NCBI RefSeq assembly: GCF_030272615.1
Contig: NW_026729178.1
Coordinates: forward strand, 117,501-140,000
Length of the DNA stretch: 22,500 nt
Source of the DNA: Cryptomeria japonica
Taxonomy: Eukaryota > Streptophyta > Pinopsida > Cupressales > Cupressaceae
Direction: 5' to 3'
Shown: piece by piece, positions 10,818 to 18,326 of the stretch
Position numbering within the stretch: the first letter of the stretch is position 1
Layout of the letters: the number at the start of each line of letters is the position of its first letter
Notes under the pieces: generated by a model
What the model was told of the DNA's origin: nothing
The model's input: only the letters and a program-made list of their open reading frames with translations
Databases searched by the model: none
Position numbers and translations under genes: made by a program

Positions 10818-11300
10818 TGGGAAATTCTATAATCTCAACTTTTTTTGCCTTTTCAGGAAACTTTTGAATGGAGCGCATCATTGGTGCGCTCCGAAGTGTG
10901 CTCCAAAGCTCTCTCCAGCTGCGTGCACCTGCCCCGGCCGCGCACCCGGCCCCGCCCAGCTTCGCTCACCTGTCCCGGGCGTCTGGTGCGGAACCTTAGA
11001 GTAAGAAACATCACCGTGCACCTTGGCCAACGTGCGCGACTCGACCGAGCGCGCACTGGCCGAGGTGCACACCGATTTCACCTGGGTGCGCGCGCAGCAC
11101 CTCGGGCGCACCGGGGTGCGCGCACAACGCCCGGGTTGCACCGTGGCCTGTGTGCTCGGTGCGCCTCGGGTGCGCGCTCGGTGTCGCCCCCCGCGCGCGC
11201 GGTAGTGCGGGCAGCGCACCCCGGCCCGGCCCGGCCCCGACGAGAACGCAAACGGGCAAAAGGTTTATTCAAATAGCATTGCGACGCCCGGCGAAAAACT
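10818..11300. other. GC-rich 3' flank of 5S copy 2
   Basis: Equivalent of 2881-3363: the end of an AT-rich island, then very GC-rich unique spacer, then an AT-richer run into the 5S terminator. I see no gene in it. Confidence 0.6.
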
Positions 11301-11306
11301 AAAAAA
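11301..11306 (-). terminator. Pol III terminator of 5S copy 2
   Basis: T6 on the minus strand directly after the 5S 3' end, followed by AG and T5, identical to the terminator of copy 1. Confidence 0.9.
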
Positions 11307-11424
11307 GGGTGCAACACCGGGACTTCCCGGGAGGTCACCCATCCCAGTACTACTCCGGCCCAAGCGCGCTTAACTGCGGAGTTCTGATGGGATCCGGTGC
11401 ACTAATGCTGGTATGATCGCACCC
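11307..11424 (-). rRNA. 5S ribosomal RNA, copy 2
   Basis: Same length, ends, A box and C box as copy 1. It carries A at position 19 and G at position 70 (GGGCCGGAGTAGTACTGGG), nearer the common plant form. Both copies have T-T-A-G-T at positions 20-24 where many plants have C-T-A-A-T, so that change is shared. The product is the 5S rRNA of the large ribosomal subunit, made by Pol III. An intact control region and terminator suggest it is transcribable. It is antisense to the downstream Pol I promoters, about 2.7 kb away. Confidence 0.97.
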
Positions 11425-11455
11425 GTTATGAGCTTGTCGCAGTGTGTACTTAGCA
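11425..11455 (-). promoter_or_regulatory. 5' flank of 5S copy 2
   Basis: Identical to the flank of copy 1: C at -1 and a weak TAAGTA at about -28 to -23 on the minus strand. The role is inferred from position. Confidence 0.5.
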
Positions 11456-11829
11456 AACCGCGACCCACGTGCGAATCCACCCCGGCCACCCACCCCCGTC
11501 GAGGTGCACACCCTCCCTCGCGAAGTGCGCCCCGTTCGCCAAGTGTGAGCCCTGCCCGGGTGCGCGCACCTTGCTAGGGCGTCGGGTGTGCACCCGGCCC
11601 GGCCTACGTGCGTGCACCTGGAGGGGGCGTCGTGTGCGTGCAGTGTCCCGTCTGCAACGCGGTGCCCACACACCACCTCGGGCGCAACGACCTGCGCTCA
11701 CATGTGGGCCGAGTGCACCTTGGTGCATGTTCGGGGCGCCTCGGGTGCACGCTCGATCTTGCCCCGGTGCACCAAGGCGCTCGGTTTGCCCCGGGTGCGC
11801 ACTTGGTGCAAGGTGGGCACCCAAAATAG
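11456..11829. other. GC-rich 5' flank of 5S copy 2, no gene seen
   Basis: Equivalent of 3519-3892, with one difference noticed at 11621 (G). It holds irregular GTGCAC-type phrases only. Confidence 0.6.
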
Positions 11830-12198
11830 GGATCAAGCACCAAAACACAAGTTTCGGGATGCAAAATGGGACCCAAGGACCACAAATGCGTTCCAAGACC
11901 CATGATGGGTCCACGAGAACAAAAATGTGTTCCGAGACTTAATAAACAAATATTGGGTTTTAGGAGAAGAAACATGCTCTGATGCCCAAAACGAGAATCG
12001 ACCCCGAAAAGGCCACAGGCCAAAAGTGGGATGCGAGACAAAAAAAAATGGGACCCGAGGACCAAAATTGGGTTCCCAGGTCGAAGACAGGGCAACCGGA
12101 CAAGAAACGACCTCTAAGGCTCGAAATGAGTCCCGACGACTAAAACTTGACAAGAAGCACCCATCAGGCACCCAACTCGACACCCATGGGATGCCGAC
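11830..12198. repeat. A-rich degenerate repeat segment, copy 2
   Basis: Equivalent of 3893-4261, with the same loose TGGGACC(C)AAGGACC-type units and A8 run. No gene is seen. Confidence 0.65.
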
Positions 12199-12666
12199 CC
12201 ACCCGGGCTTCCACCTAGCACACCTTGGCACCCACCCACCCTCGCACCCAACCTCGCACCCAACTTAGCACCTTTGAACCCACATTGGCACTCACCCTGA
12301 CCCTGGCACCTTGGAACCCACATTGGCACTCACCTTGACCCTGGCACCCACCTTTGCACTCACCTTGGGACCCACCCTGGCTCCCACCTCGGCACCCACC
12401 CAGACACCCACCTTGGTTCCTTGGCACCCACCTTGGATCCTTGGCACCCACCCCGACACCCACCTTGGCACGCAACTTGGCTACTTGCCACCCACCTTGG
12501 CTCCTTGACGCCCACCCCGACAACCACCCCGTGACCTACCCTGGCTAGGGTTGGTGCACACCCACCCTGGTGCCCACCTTGGCACCCACCCTATGACCCA
12601 CCTTGGCACGCACCTTAGTACCCACCCCGTTACCCACCCTAGGACCCACCCCGTGACCCACCTTGG

Positions 12667-12690
12667 CCAGGGTGGGTGCACCCACCCTGG
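12667..12690. repeat. Perfect 24-bp palindrome in the CACCC tract
   Basis: The left half is CCAGGGTGGGTG and the right half is its exact reverse complement, with no spacer; the centre lies between 12678 and 12679. The homologous position in copy 1 (4741/4742) is where the two duplication copies diverge, so the breakpoint falls at the palindrome centre to within a base. Confidence 0.9.
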
Positions 12691-12778
12691 TGCCCACCTT
12701 GGCACCCACCCATCCTAGCACCCAGCCTGTGACCGGGCTTGGAACCCAACCTTGCACCCGCACCCGTCTTGGCCAGTG

Positions 12779-12792
12779 TGGGTGCGCACCCA
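12779..12792. repeat. 14-bp palindrome in the CACCC tract
   Basis: TGGGTGCGCACCCA is a perfect palindrome, flanked by CCAG on the left and CTGG on the right, which extends imperfect arms. It combines the core of the GTGCGCACC mosaic with the CACCC unit. Confidence 0.8.
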
Positions 12793-13880
12793 TCCTGGCA
12801 CCCACGTTGTGACACACCCTTTAACCCACGCACCCTAGCACCCACGTTGGCACCCACCTTGGAACCCAACCTAGCAACTTGGCACCCACCCCGTGACCCA
12901 CCTTGGCATCCACCATAGCAGTCGCCGACTTGGCACCCACCTCGGCACCCACCTTGACACTTGTGGACCCACCTTGCCACTCACCCTAGCATCGACCCAT
13001 CCTAGCACCCACCCTGGCACCTTTGCACCCTAGCACTCACCCATCCTAGCACCTAACCTGTGACCCACCTTGACACTCACCCTCGCACCCACCTTGGAAC
13101 CCAACCTAGCACCCACCCACCCTGACACCAACCCTAGCACCTACCCACCCTTGCACCCACCCTGTGACCCATCTTGGCACCCACCCATCCTACCACTCAA
13201 CCTATCACCCACCTTCTCACCCACCTTGGCATCCACCTTAGCACCCACCCACACTGGCACCTTGGCACCCACCTCGGGCAAGGTGGGTGCACACCCACCC
13301 TGGCACCCAATTTAGAACCCACCGAGCATGTTACCCACCTTGGCACCCACATTGCAGCCCACCCTAGTACCCACCCTATGACCCACATTGGCATCCACAC
13401 CCTAGCACCCAGGCACCTCGACACCCGCCTTGACACCCACCCTAGCACTGAACCTGTGACCCACCTTGGAACTCACCCTAGAACCCACCCACCCTGTGAA
13501 CCACCTTGGCATCCACCTTAGCACCCACCCACCTTGGCACCCACTCTAGCACTCACCCATCCTAACACCCAACTTGTTACCCACCTTGGCACCCGCCCTC
13601 GCGTCCACCTTGAAACCCACCCTAGCACCCACCCACGCAGGAGCCCACCTTGGCACCCAACCTAACACCCACGCATCCTGGCACCCAACTTGTGACCCAC
13701 CTTGGAACCCACCCTAGTACCCACCTTTGAACCCACTATATCACCAACCCACCTTGGCACCCACCCTATGACCCTCTTTGGAATCCACCCTAGCACGCAC
13801 CCACCCTGGCACCCACCATGGAGCGCACCCTAGCACCCACCCACCTCGGCACGCACCTCAACACCCACCTTGGTGTGCGC

Positions 13881-14060
13881 ACTGCGCCAACCTCTCAAAG
13901 ACCCTATGTGGTGCGCTCCAAAGTGTACACCTTTGGTGCGCTCCAAGGTGCGCACCTTTGGTGCACACCGAGGTGCACACCAAAGTGTGCACCGAGGTGA
14001 GCACCAAAGTGCACTCCAGGGTGCACACCAAGGCGTGCACCTTTGGTGCGGTCAATGCAA
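13881..14060. other. Transition segment with GTGCACACC phrases
   Basis: Loose repeats such as GTGCGCTCCAAGGTGCGCACC and GTGCACACCAAAGTG join the CACCC tract to the first Pol I promoter unit. The palindromic phrase of the left half of the spacer reappears here in degenerate form. No gene is seen. Confidence 0.55.
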
Positions 14061-14116
14061 ACGAATTCGGAAGTTGGGGTCGATGTCCTAATCGCTGCTG
14101 CAGACTACACGTATGA

Positions 14117-14147
14117 GAATCGGACAAATAGCTTTATATAGGGGAGG
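14117..14147 (+). promoter_or_regulatory. Pol I spacer promoter 1
   Basis: Core TATATAGGGG at 14135-14144, matching the plant Pol I start consensus TATATA(A/G)GGGG. It has one extra T before the core compared with the other copies. The upstream element starts about 66 bp before the core. Confidence 0.8.
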
Positions 14148-14274
14148 TGTTGCGTTTGATGGGTCGACTCCCCTGGTTGTGTGCACTGCACCAACTTCAA
14201 AGACCCTGTCTTGTTTAAGAAGTCAAAAGTTGGGGTGGATGTCCTAATCATTGCTGCAGTCTACGCATGTATGA

Positions 14275-14304
14275 GAATCAGACAAATAGCTTATATAGGG
14301 GAGG
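14275..14304 (+). promoter_or_regulatory. Pol I spacer promoter 2
   Basis: Core TATATAGGGG at 14292-14301, preceded by GAATCAGACAAATAGCT and followed by AGG; a CTCCCC that can pair with GGGGAG lies downstream. Confidence 0.85.
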
Positions 14305-14494
14305 TGTTGCATTCGGTGGGTTGACTCCCCTGGTTGTGCGCACTGCGCCAACCTCAAAGACCCCGCATAGCAGAAGAAGTCGGAAGTCGGATTTTGGTGA
14401 GCACCAAGGCGTGCACCTTTGGTGCGGTCAACGCAGACGAATTCAGAAGTTGGGGTGGATGTCCTAATCGTTGTTGCAGGCTACACATGTATGA

Positions 14495-14524
14495 GAATCA
14501 GACAAATAGCTTATATAGGGGAGG
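14495..14524 (+). promoter_or_regulatory. Pol I spacer promoter 3
   Basis: Core at 14512-14521. The downstream arm is CTCCCT, still able to pair with GGGGAG through a G-U pair. Confidence 0.85.
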
Positions 14525-14651
14525 TGTTGGGTTTGATGGGTCAACTCCCTTGGTTGTGCGCATTACGCCAACCTCAAAGACCTTGTTTTCGTTAAGAAGT
14601 CAAAAGTTGGGGTCAATGTCCTAATGGCTCCTGCAGGCTACACATGTATGA

Positions 14652-14681
14652 GAATCGGACAAATAGCTTATATAGGGGAGG
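14652..14681 (+). promoter_or_regulatory. Pol I spacer promoter 4
   Basis: Core at 14669-14678 with the GAATCGGACAAATAGCT upstream phrase. Confidence 0.85.
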
Positions 14682-14808
14682 TGTTGGGTTTGATGGGTCG
14701 ACTCCCCTGGTTGTGCGCATTACGTCAACCTCAAAGACCTTGTTTTCGTTAAGAAGTCAAAAGTTGGGGTCGATGTCCTAATTGCTCCTGTAGACTACAC
14801 ATGTATGA

Positions 14809-14838
14809 GAATCAGACAAATAGCTTATATAGGGGAGG
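14809..14838 (+). promoter_or_regulatory. Pol I spacer promoter 5
   Basis: Core at 14826-14835. The GTCGAC seen downstream in most copies is GTTGAC here. Confidence 0.85.
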
Positions 14839-14965
14839 TGTTGGGTTTGATGGGTTGACTCCCCTAGTTGTTCGCATTACACCAACCTCAAAGACCTTGT
14901 TTTCGTTTAGAAGCCGAAAGTTGGGGTCGATGTCCTAATTGCTCCTGCAGGCTACGCATGTATGA

Positions 14966-14995
14966 GAATCAGACAAATAGCTTATATAGGGGAGG
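14966..14995 (+). promoter_or_regulatory. Pol I spacer promoter 6
   Basis: Core at 14983-14992, the last of the 157-bp family; the next promoter is 897 bp further right, beyond the 52-bp array. Confidence 0.85.
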
Positions 14996-15062
14996 TGTTG
15001 GGTTTGATGGGTCGACTCCCCTGGTTGTGCGCATTGCGCCAACCTCAAAGACCCTGCATTGC

Positions 15063-15145
15063 GGATGAAGTCGAAAGTCAGAGTTTGGTGTGCTACAAGG
15101 TGTGGTCGAAGGTGCTCACCTAGGTGTGCACCTTTGGAGCACAGG
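15063..15145. other. Junction between 157-bp units and 52-bp array
   Basis: Contains GAAGTCGAAAGTCAGAG, a variant of the promoter upstream phrase, then GTGCTACAAGGTGTGG and GTGCTCACC phrases that grade into the minisatellite. Confidence 0.5.
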
Positions 15146-15771
15146 AAAAGTGCCCTCCAAAAGTGCGCACCTTTGGAGTGCACAAAAGTGCCCTCCAAAA
15201 GTGCGCACCTTTGGAGCGCAGAAAAGTGCCCTCCAAAAAGTGCCCTCCAAAAGTGCGCACCTTTGGAGCGCAGAAAAGTGCCCTCCAAAAAGTGCCCTCC
15301 AAAAGTGCGCACCTTTGGAGCGCAGAAAAGTGCCCTCCAAAAAGTGCCCTCCAAAAGTGCGCACCTTTGGAGCGCAGAAAAGTGCCCTCCAAAAAGTGCC
15401 CTCCAAAAGTGCGCACCTTTGGAGCGCAGAAAAGTGCCCTCCAAAAAGTGCCCTCCAAAAGTGCGCACCTTTGGAGCGCAGAAAAGTGCCCTCCAAAAAG
15501 TGCCCTCCAAAAGTGCGCACCTTTGGAGCGCAGAAAAGTGCCCTCCAAAAAGTGCCCTCCAAAAGTGCGCACCTTTGGAGCGCAGAAAAGTGCCCTCCAA
15601 AAAGTGCCCTCCAAAAGTGCGCACCTTTGGAGCGCAGAAAAGTGCCCTCCAAAAAGTGCCCTCCAAAAGTGCGCACCTTTGGAGCGCAGAAAAGTGCCCT
15701 CCAAAAAGTGCCCTCCAAAAGTGCGCACCTTTGGAGCGCAGAAAAGTGCCCTCCAAAAGTGCGCACTTTTG
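15146..15771. repeat. 52-bp minisatellite array
   Basis: The anchor GCGCACCTTTGGAGCGC recurs every 52 bp; the TTGGAGCGC anchors run from 15211 to 15731, giving 11 copies, preceded by two shorter variants near 15132 and 15174. Within each unit, AAAAGTGCCCTCC occurs twice. About ten consecutive units look identical. 52 is not a multiple of three and no frame has a stop, so all frames are open on both strands; this explains the 200- to 300-codon frames without any gene. Confidence 0.92.
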
Positions 15772-15862
15772 GTGCGCACCAAGGCGCTGGTTCGGTCGTT
15801 GCAGGCGAGTTCGGAAGTTGGGGTCGATGTCCTGAGCGGAGGTGCAAACTACACAGGTGTCG

Positions 15863-15892
15863 GAATCGGACAAATAGCTTATATAGGGGAGG
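15863..15892 (+). promoter_or_regulatory. Pol I spacer promoter 7
   Basis: Core TATATAGGGG at 15880-15889, first of the 311-bp family, directly after the 52-bp array. Confidence 0.85.
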
Positions 15893-16173
15893 TGTATGCT
15901 TCGATGGGTCGACTCCCCAGGTTGAGCGCACCGCGCCAACCTCAAAGACCCTACGGTATGGATGAAGTCGGAAGTTGGGTCCGATGACCGATTCGATTAG
16001 TAGGTATGCTCATGAGGTCGGAATTTGGGTCCGATGACCTGCCATGTGCAGGAAGGCGAATGTTGACACTGTGCGTTGCAAGGTGCACACCAAGGCGCTG
16101 GTGCGGTCTTTTTAATCGAGTTCGGAAGTTGGGGTCGATGTCCTGATCGGAGGTGCAAGCTACACAGGTGTGG

Positions 16174-16203
16174 GAATCGGACAAATAGCTTATATAGGGG
16201 AGG
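16174..16203 (+). promoter_or_regulatory. Pol I spacer promoter 8
   Basis: Core at 16191-16200; the upstream element GGAAGTTGGGG starts about 67 bp before the core. Confidence 0.85.
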
Positions 16204-16484
16204 TGTATGCTTCGTTGGGTCGACTCCCCGGGTTGAGCGCACCGCGCCAACCTCAAAGACCCTACGGTATGGATGAAGTCGGAAGTTGGGTCCGATGACC
16301 GATTCGATATGTAGGCATACTCGCGAGGTCGGAATTTGGGTCCGATGACCTGCCACGTGCAGGAAGGCGAATGTTGGCACTGTGCGTTGCAAGGTGCGCA
16401 CCAAGGCGCTGGTTCGGTCGTTGGAGGCGAGTTCGGAAGTTGGGGTCGATGTCTTGATCGGAGGTGCAAACTACACAGGTGTGG

Positions 16485-16514
16485 GAATCGGACAAATAGC
16501 TTATATAGGGGAGG
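16485..16514 (+). promoter_or_regulatory. Pol I spacer promoter 9
   Basis: Core at 16502-16511, exactly 311 bp from its neighbours on each side. Confidence 0.85.
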
Positions 16515-16795
16515 TGTATGCTTCGTTGGGTCGACTCCCCGGGTTGAGCGCACCGCGCCAACCTCAAAGACCCTACGGTATGGATGAAGTCGGAAGTTGG
16601 GTCCGATGACCGATTCGATATGTAGGCATACTCGCGAGGTCGGAATTTGGGTCCGATGACCTGCCATGTGCAGGAAGGCGAATGTTGGGACTGTGCGTCG
16701 CAAGGTGCGCACCAAGGCGCTGGTGCCGTCGTTGCAGTCGAGTTCGGAAGTTGGGGTCGATGTCCTGGTCAGAGGTGCAAACTACACAGGTGTGG

Positions 16796-16825
16796 GAATC
16801 GGACAAATAGCTTATATAGGGGAGG
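16796..16825 (+). promoter_or_regulatory. Pol I spacer promoter 10
   Basis: Core at 16813-16822; GGAAGTT starts at 16746, 67 bp upstream. The downstream arm is CTCCCT, giving a G-U pair instead of G-C. Confidence 0.85.
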
Positions 16826-16939
16826 TGTATGCTTCGATGGGTCGACTCCCTGGGTTGAGCGCACCGCGCCAACCTCAAAGACCCTACAGTATGGATGAAG
16901 TCGGAAGTTGGGTCCGATGACCGATTCGATACGTAGGCA

Positions 16940-17240
16940 TATTGGCGAGGTCTGAATTTGTGTCCGATGACCTGCCATGCGCAGGAAGGCGGAATTTGGG
17001 TCCGATGACCGAGTTGATGGCGTGCCATGCGCAGAAAGGCGGAATTTGGGTCCGATGACCGAGTTGATGTTGATGGCCCGCCATGCACAGGAAGGCGGAA
17101 TTTGGGTCCGATGACCGATTTGAAGGCGTGCCATACGCAAAAAGGCGGAGTTTGGGTCCGATGACCGAGTTGATATTGATGGCCCGCCATGCGCAGGAAG
17201 GCGGAATTTGGGTCCGATGACCTGACATACGCATGGAGTC
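16940..17240 (+). repeat. Array of promoter-upstream-like short repeats
   Basis: About six units of 50-57 bp carry GGAATTTGGGTCCGATGACC or a close variant (starts near 16952, 16991, 17041, 17098, 17148, 17203), alternating with GCCATGCGCAGGAAGGC-like spacers and GAGTTGATG. The core phrase is the one that lies about 67 bp upstream of the Pol I cores, but no TATATAGGGG is present. By analogy with Xenopus rDNA enhancers, which resemble the promoter upstream domain, this could be an enhancer array; that function is inferred. Confidence 0.75.
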
Positions 17241-17340
17241 CGACTCGGGGGCCGATGTTCGATTCGATGACTTGCATTGTGGGTAAAGTCGGAAGTTGTG
17301 GTCTTTGACCCGATTCGATGACCAGACTTCGGCTGCTTGA

Positions 17341-17370
17341 GAATCGGACAAATAACTTATATAGGGGAGG
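17341..17370 (+). promoter_or_regulatory. Pol I spacer promoter 11
   Basis: Core at 17358-17367 preceded by GAATCGGACAAATAACT; GGAAGTT begins at 17291, 67 bp upstream. GGGGAGG pairs perfectly with CCTCCCC at 17387-17393. Confidence 0.85.
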
Positions 17371-17408
17371 TAGTGTTCTCGAGCATCCTCCCCCCGTGCC
17401 CGTTTATG

Positions 17409-17476
17409 TCGATTGATGCTGGTGCTCGACTGGTTGGAGCGCTCGGATGCAAAAATCTTGCACCAGGATTTATCGA
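17409..17476 (+). other. Second hairpin downstream of promoter 11
   Basis: Arms 17409-17425 and 17460-17476 pair at 14 of 17 positions plus one G-U, with a 34-nt loop. The loop-closing GGTGC/GCACC is perfect. It begins about 45 nt after the start site. Confidence 0.65.
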
Positions 17477-17781
17477 TTGTGATGGACACGGCAAGTCTCC
17501 TGATTGCTATGCAGGAGCTCATCGTGAATCTCTATGCGGCCTTGGTATGGACTCGACCTGCGGAATGGTTCGGCAATGGTAGTCGCTCCAACACGTCCTT
17601 GCAATGGCCACAGAGGTGATTCGACTAGAGCTCCAGTCTAGCTTTTGGGTTGCTTGGCGGACTGGTATAGCCGCGATCGAGTTCCGGCCATGAACGTTTT
17701 AGATAGCTCTTGGGCTTTCTGGGACGGAAGTCGGAAGTTTGGGCTGTTGTCCGATTTGATGACCATTCTTCGGATGTGTGA

Positions 17782-17811
17782 GAATCGGACAAATAACTTA
17801 TATAGGGGACT
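17782..17811 (+). promoter_or_regulatory. Pol I spacer promoter 12
   Basis: Core at 17799-17808, but followed by ACTG rather than AGG. The downstream partner is changed as well (CAG...CCCC at 17825-17832), so start-site pairing is kept with one A-C mismatch. Confidence 0.82.
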
Positions 17812-17839
17812 GTGTTGTCTCACGCAGCCCCCTCCGTGC

Positions 17840-17926
17840 CCCTCTATCTCGACCGATGTTGGTGCTTGAAAGGGTTGGGATCGCTCGGATTTATAAACGT
17901 GCACCACCATTTGTCGAGTGTGAGGG
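17840..17926 (+). other. Second hairpin downstream of promoter 12
   Basis: Arms 17840-17865 and 17901-17926 pair over most positions, with a few mismatches, and enclose a 35-nt loop that contains TCGCTCGGAT. The position matches the hairpins after promoters 11 and 13. Confidence 0.6.
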
Positions 17927-18271
17927 ACGCGGCAGGTCTCCTAAATGCTATGCGGGCGCTCTCTGAGAATCTCTATCCGGCCTCGACACAGACTAGTCTT
18001 GCTGAATGGTTTGGCACTGGTAGTCGATCCAACACGTCGTTGTTGTGGCCGCCTAGGCGATTCGATTCGAGCCCCCGTCTAGCTTTTGGGTTGCTTGGCG
18101 GATTTTGCCCTATCCGCAAGTGAGCTCGGTCCCTAAACGTTCGAGAAACCCGATTGCTATGCGCCGACTCTCTTTCTTGCGAGCCTCCATCTAGCTTTTG
18201 GGTCTCTACGGAACGGAAGTCGGAATCTGGGACCGTTGTTTGATTCGACGAGGCAGACTACGGTTGTGCGA

Positions 18272-18301
18272 GAATCGGACAAATAACTTATATAGGGGAG
18301 G
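18272..18301 (+). promoter_or_regulatory. Pol I promoter 13 (last visible; gene-promoter candidate)
   Basis: Core TATATAGGGG at 18289-18298 with GGAATCT at 18222, 67 bp upstream. No further TATATAGGGG is seen to the window end, over 4.2 kb, so this may be the 35S gene promoter. Another promoter to the right of the window cannot be excluded. Confidence 0.75.
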
Positions 18302-18326
18302 TGTTGACTGGAGCATTCTCCCCCGT

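Larger units (their letters stand above)
7864..12679. repeat. IGS segmental duplication, copy 2 (with 5S copy 2)
   Basis: Second copy of 1-4742, in the same orientation. Its left end includes the third copy of the 1.5-kb sub-block (7868-9389). AT-rich islands lie at 8054-8123, 8524-8593, 9019-9088, 10098-10128 (partial) and 10788-10867 (diverged). It has two insertions of subrepeat material relative to copy 1. After 12679 the homology to copy 1 ends, but the CACCC tract continues. Confidence 0.9.
12199..13880. repeat. CACCC-type degenerate minisatellite, long copy
   Basis: About 1.7 kb of short, length-variable units around TTGGCACCCACC, with variants such as CCTAGCACCCACCC and CTGTGACCCACC. 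The plus strand is C/A-rich with few G; the minus strand therefore carries many GG and GGG runs. Brief strand switches to GGGTGGGTG, making local palindromes, occur near 12551, 12667, 12772 and 13279. Open frames over it are low-complexity Thr/Pro/His strings and are not called. Confidence 0.85.
14061..15062 (+). repeat. Six tandem spacer-promoter units, about 157 bp
   Basis: Each unit has an upstream element (AGTTGGGGTCGATGTCC), a stretch ending GAATC(A/G)GACAAATAGC, the Pol I core TATATAGGGGAGG, a GTCGACTCCCC segment, and then GCGCCAACCTCAAAGACC. Core-to-core spacings are 157, 220, 157, 157 and 157 bp; the 220-bp interval contains an extra segment around 14370-14440 with GCACCAAGGCGTGCACC. 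Units 4-6 are the most alike, pointing to recent amplification. Confidence 0.9.
15772..16939 (+). repeat. Four tandem 311-bp spacer-promoter units
   Basis: Units start at GTGC(G/A)CACCAAGGCGCTGG at 15772, 16083, 16394 and 16705; the fourth is incomplete. Each holds an upstream element, one Pol I core, GTCGACTCCC, GCGCCAACCTCAAAGACCC, and then two more promoterless copies of the upstream phrase (GGAAGTTGGGTCCGATGACC and GGAATTTGGGTCCGATGACC). Spacing of the cores is exactly 311 bp. Units differ by few substitutions. Confidence 0.92.

Noticed and set aside
12199-13880. Telomere-like or centromeric satellite
   Set aside because: Units are CACCC/TTGGCACC types of irregular length, not TTTAGGG, and the tract is embedded between 5S and Pol I promoters.
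15146-15771. CRISPR-like array of regular short repeats
   Set aside because: There are no unique spacers; the whole 52-bp unit is repeated, and the context is plant rDNA.
15059-15987. Several 200- to 336-codon frames on both strands over the 52-bp array
   Set aside because: The 52-bp unit shifts frame each time and has no stop in any frame; the frames reflect the repeat, not coding.
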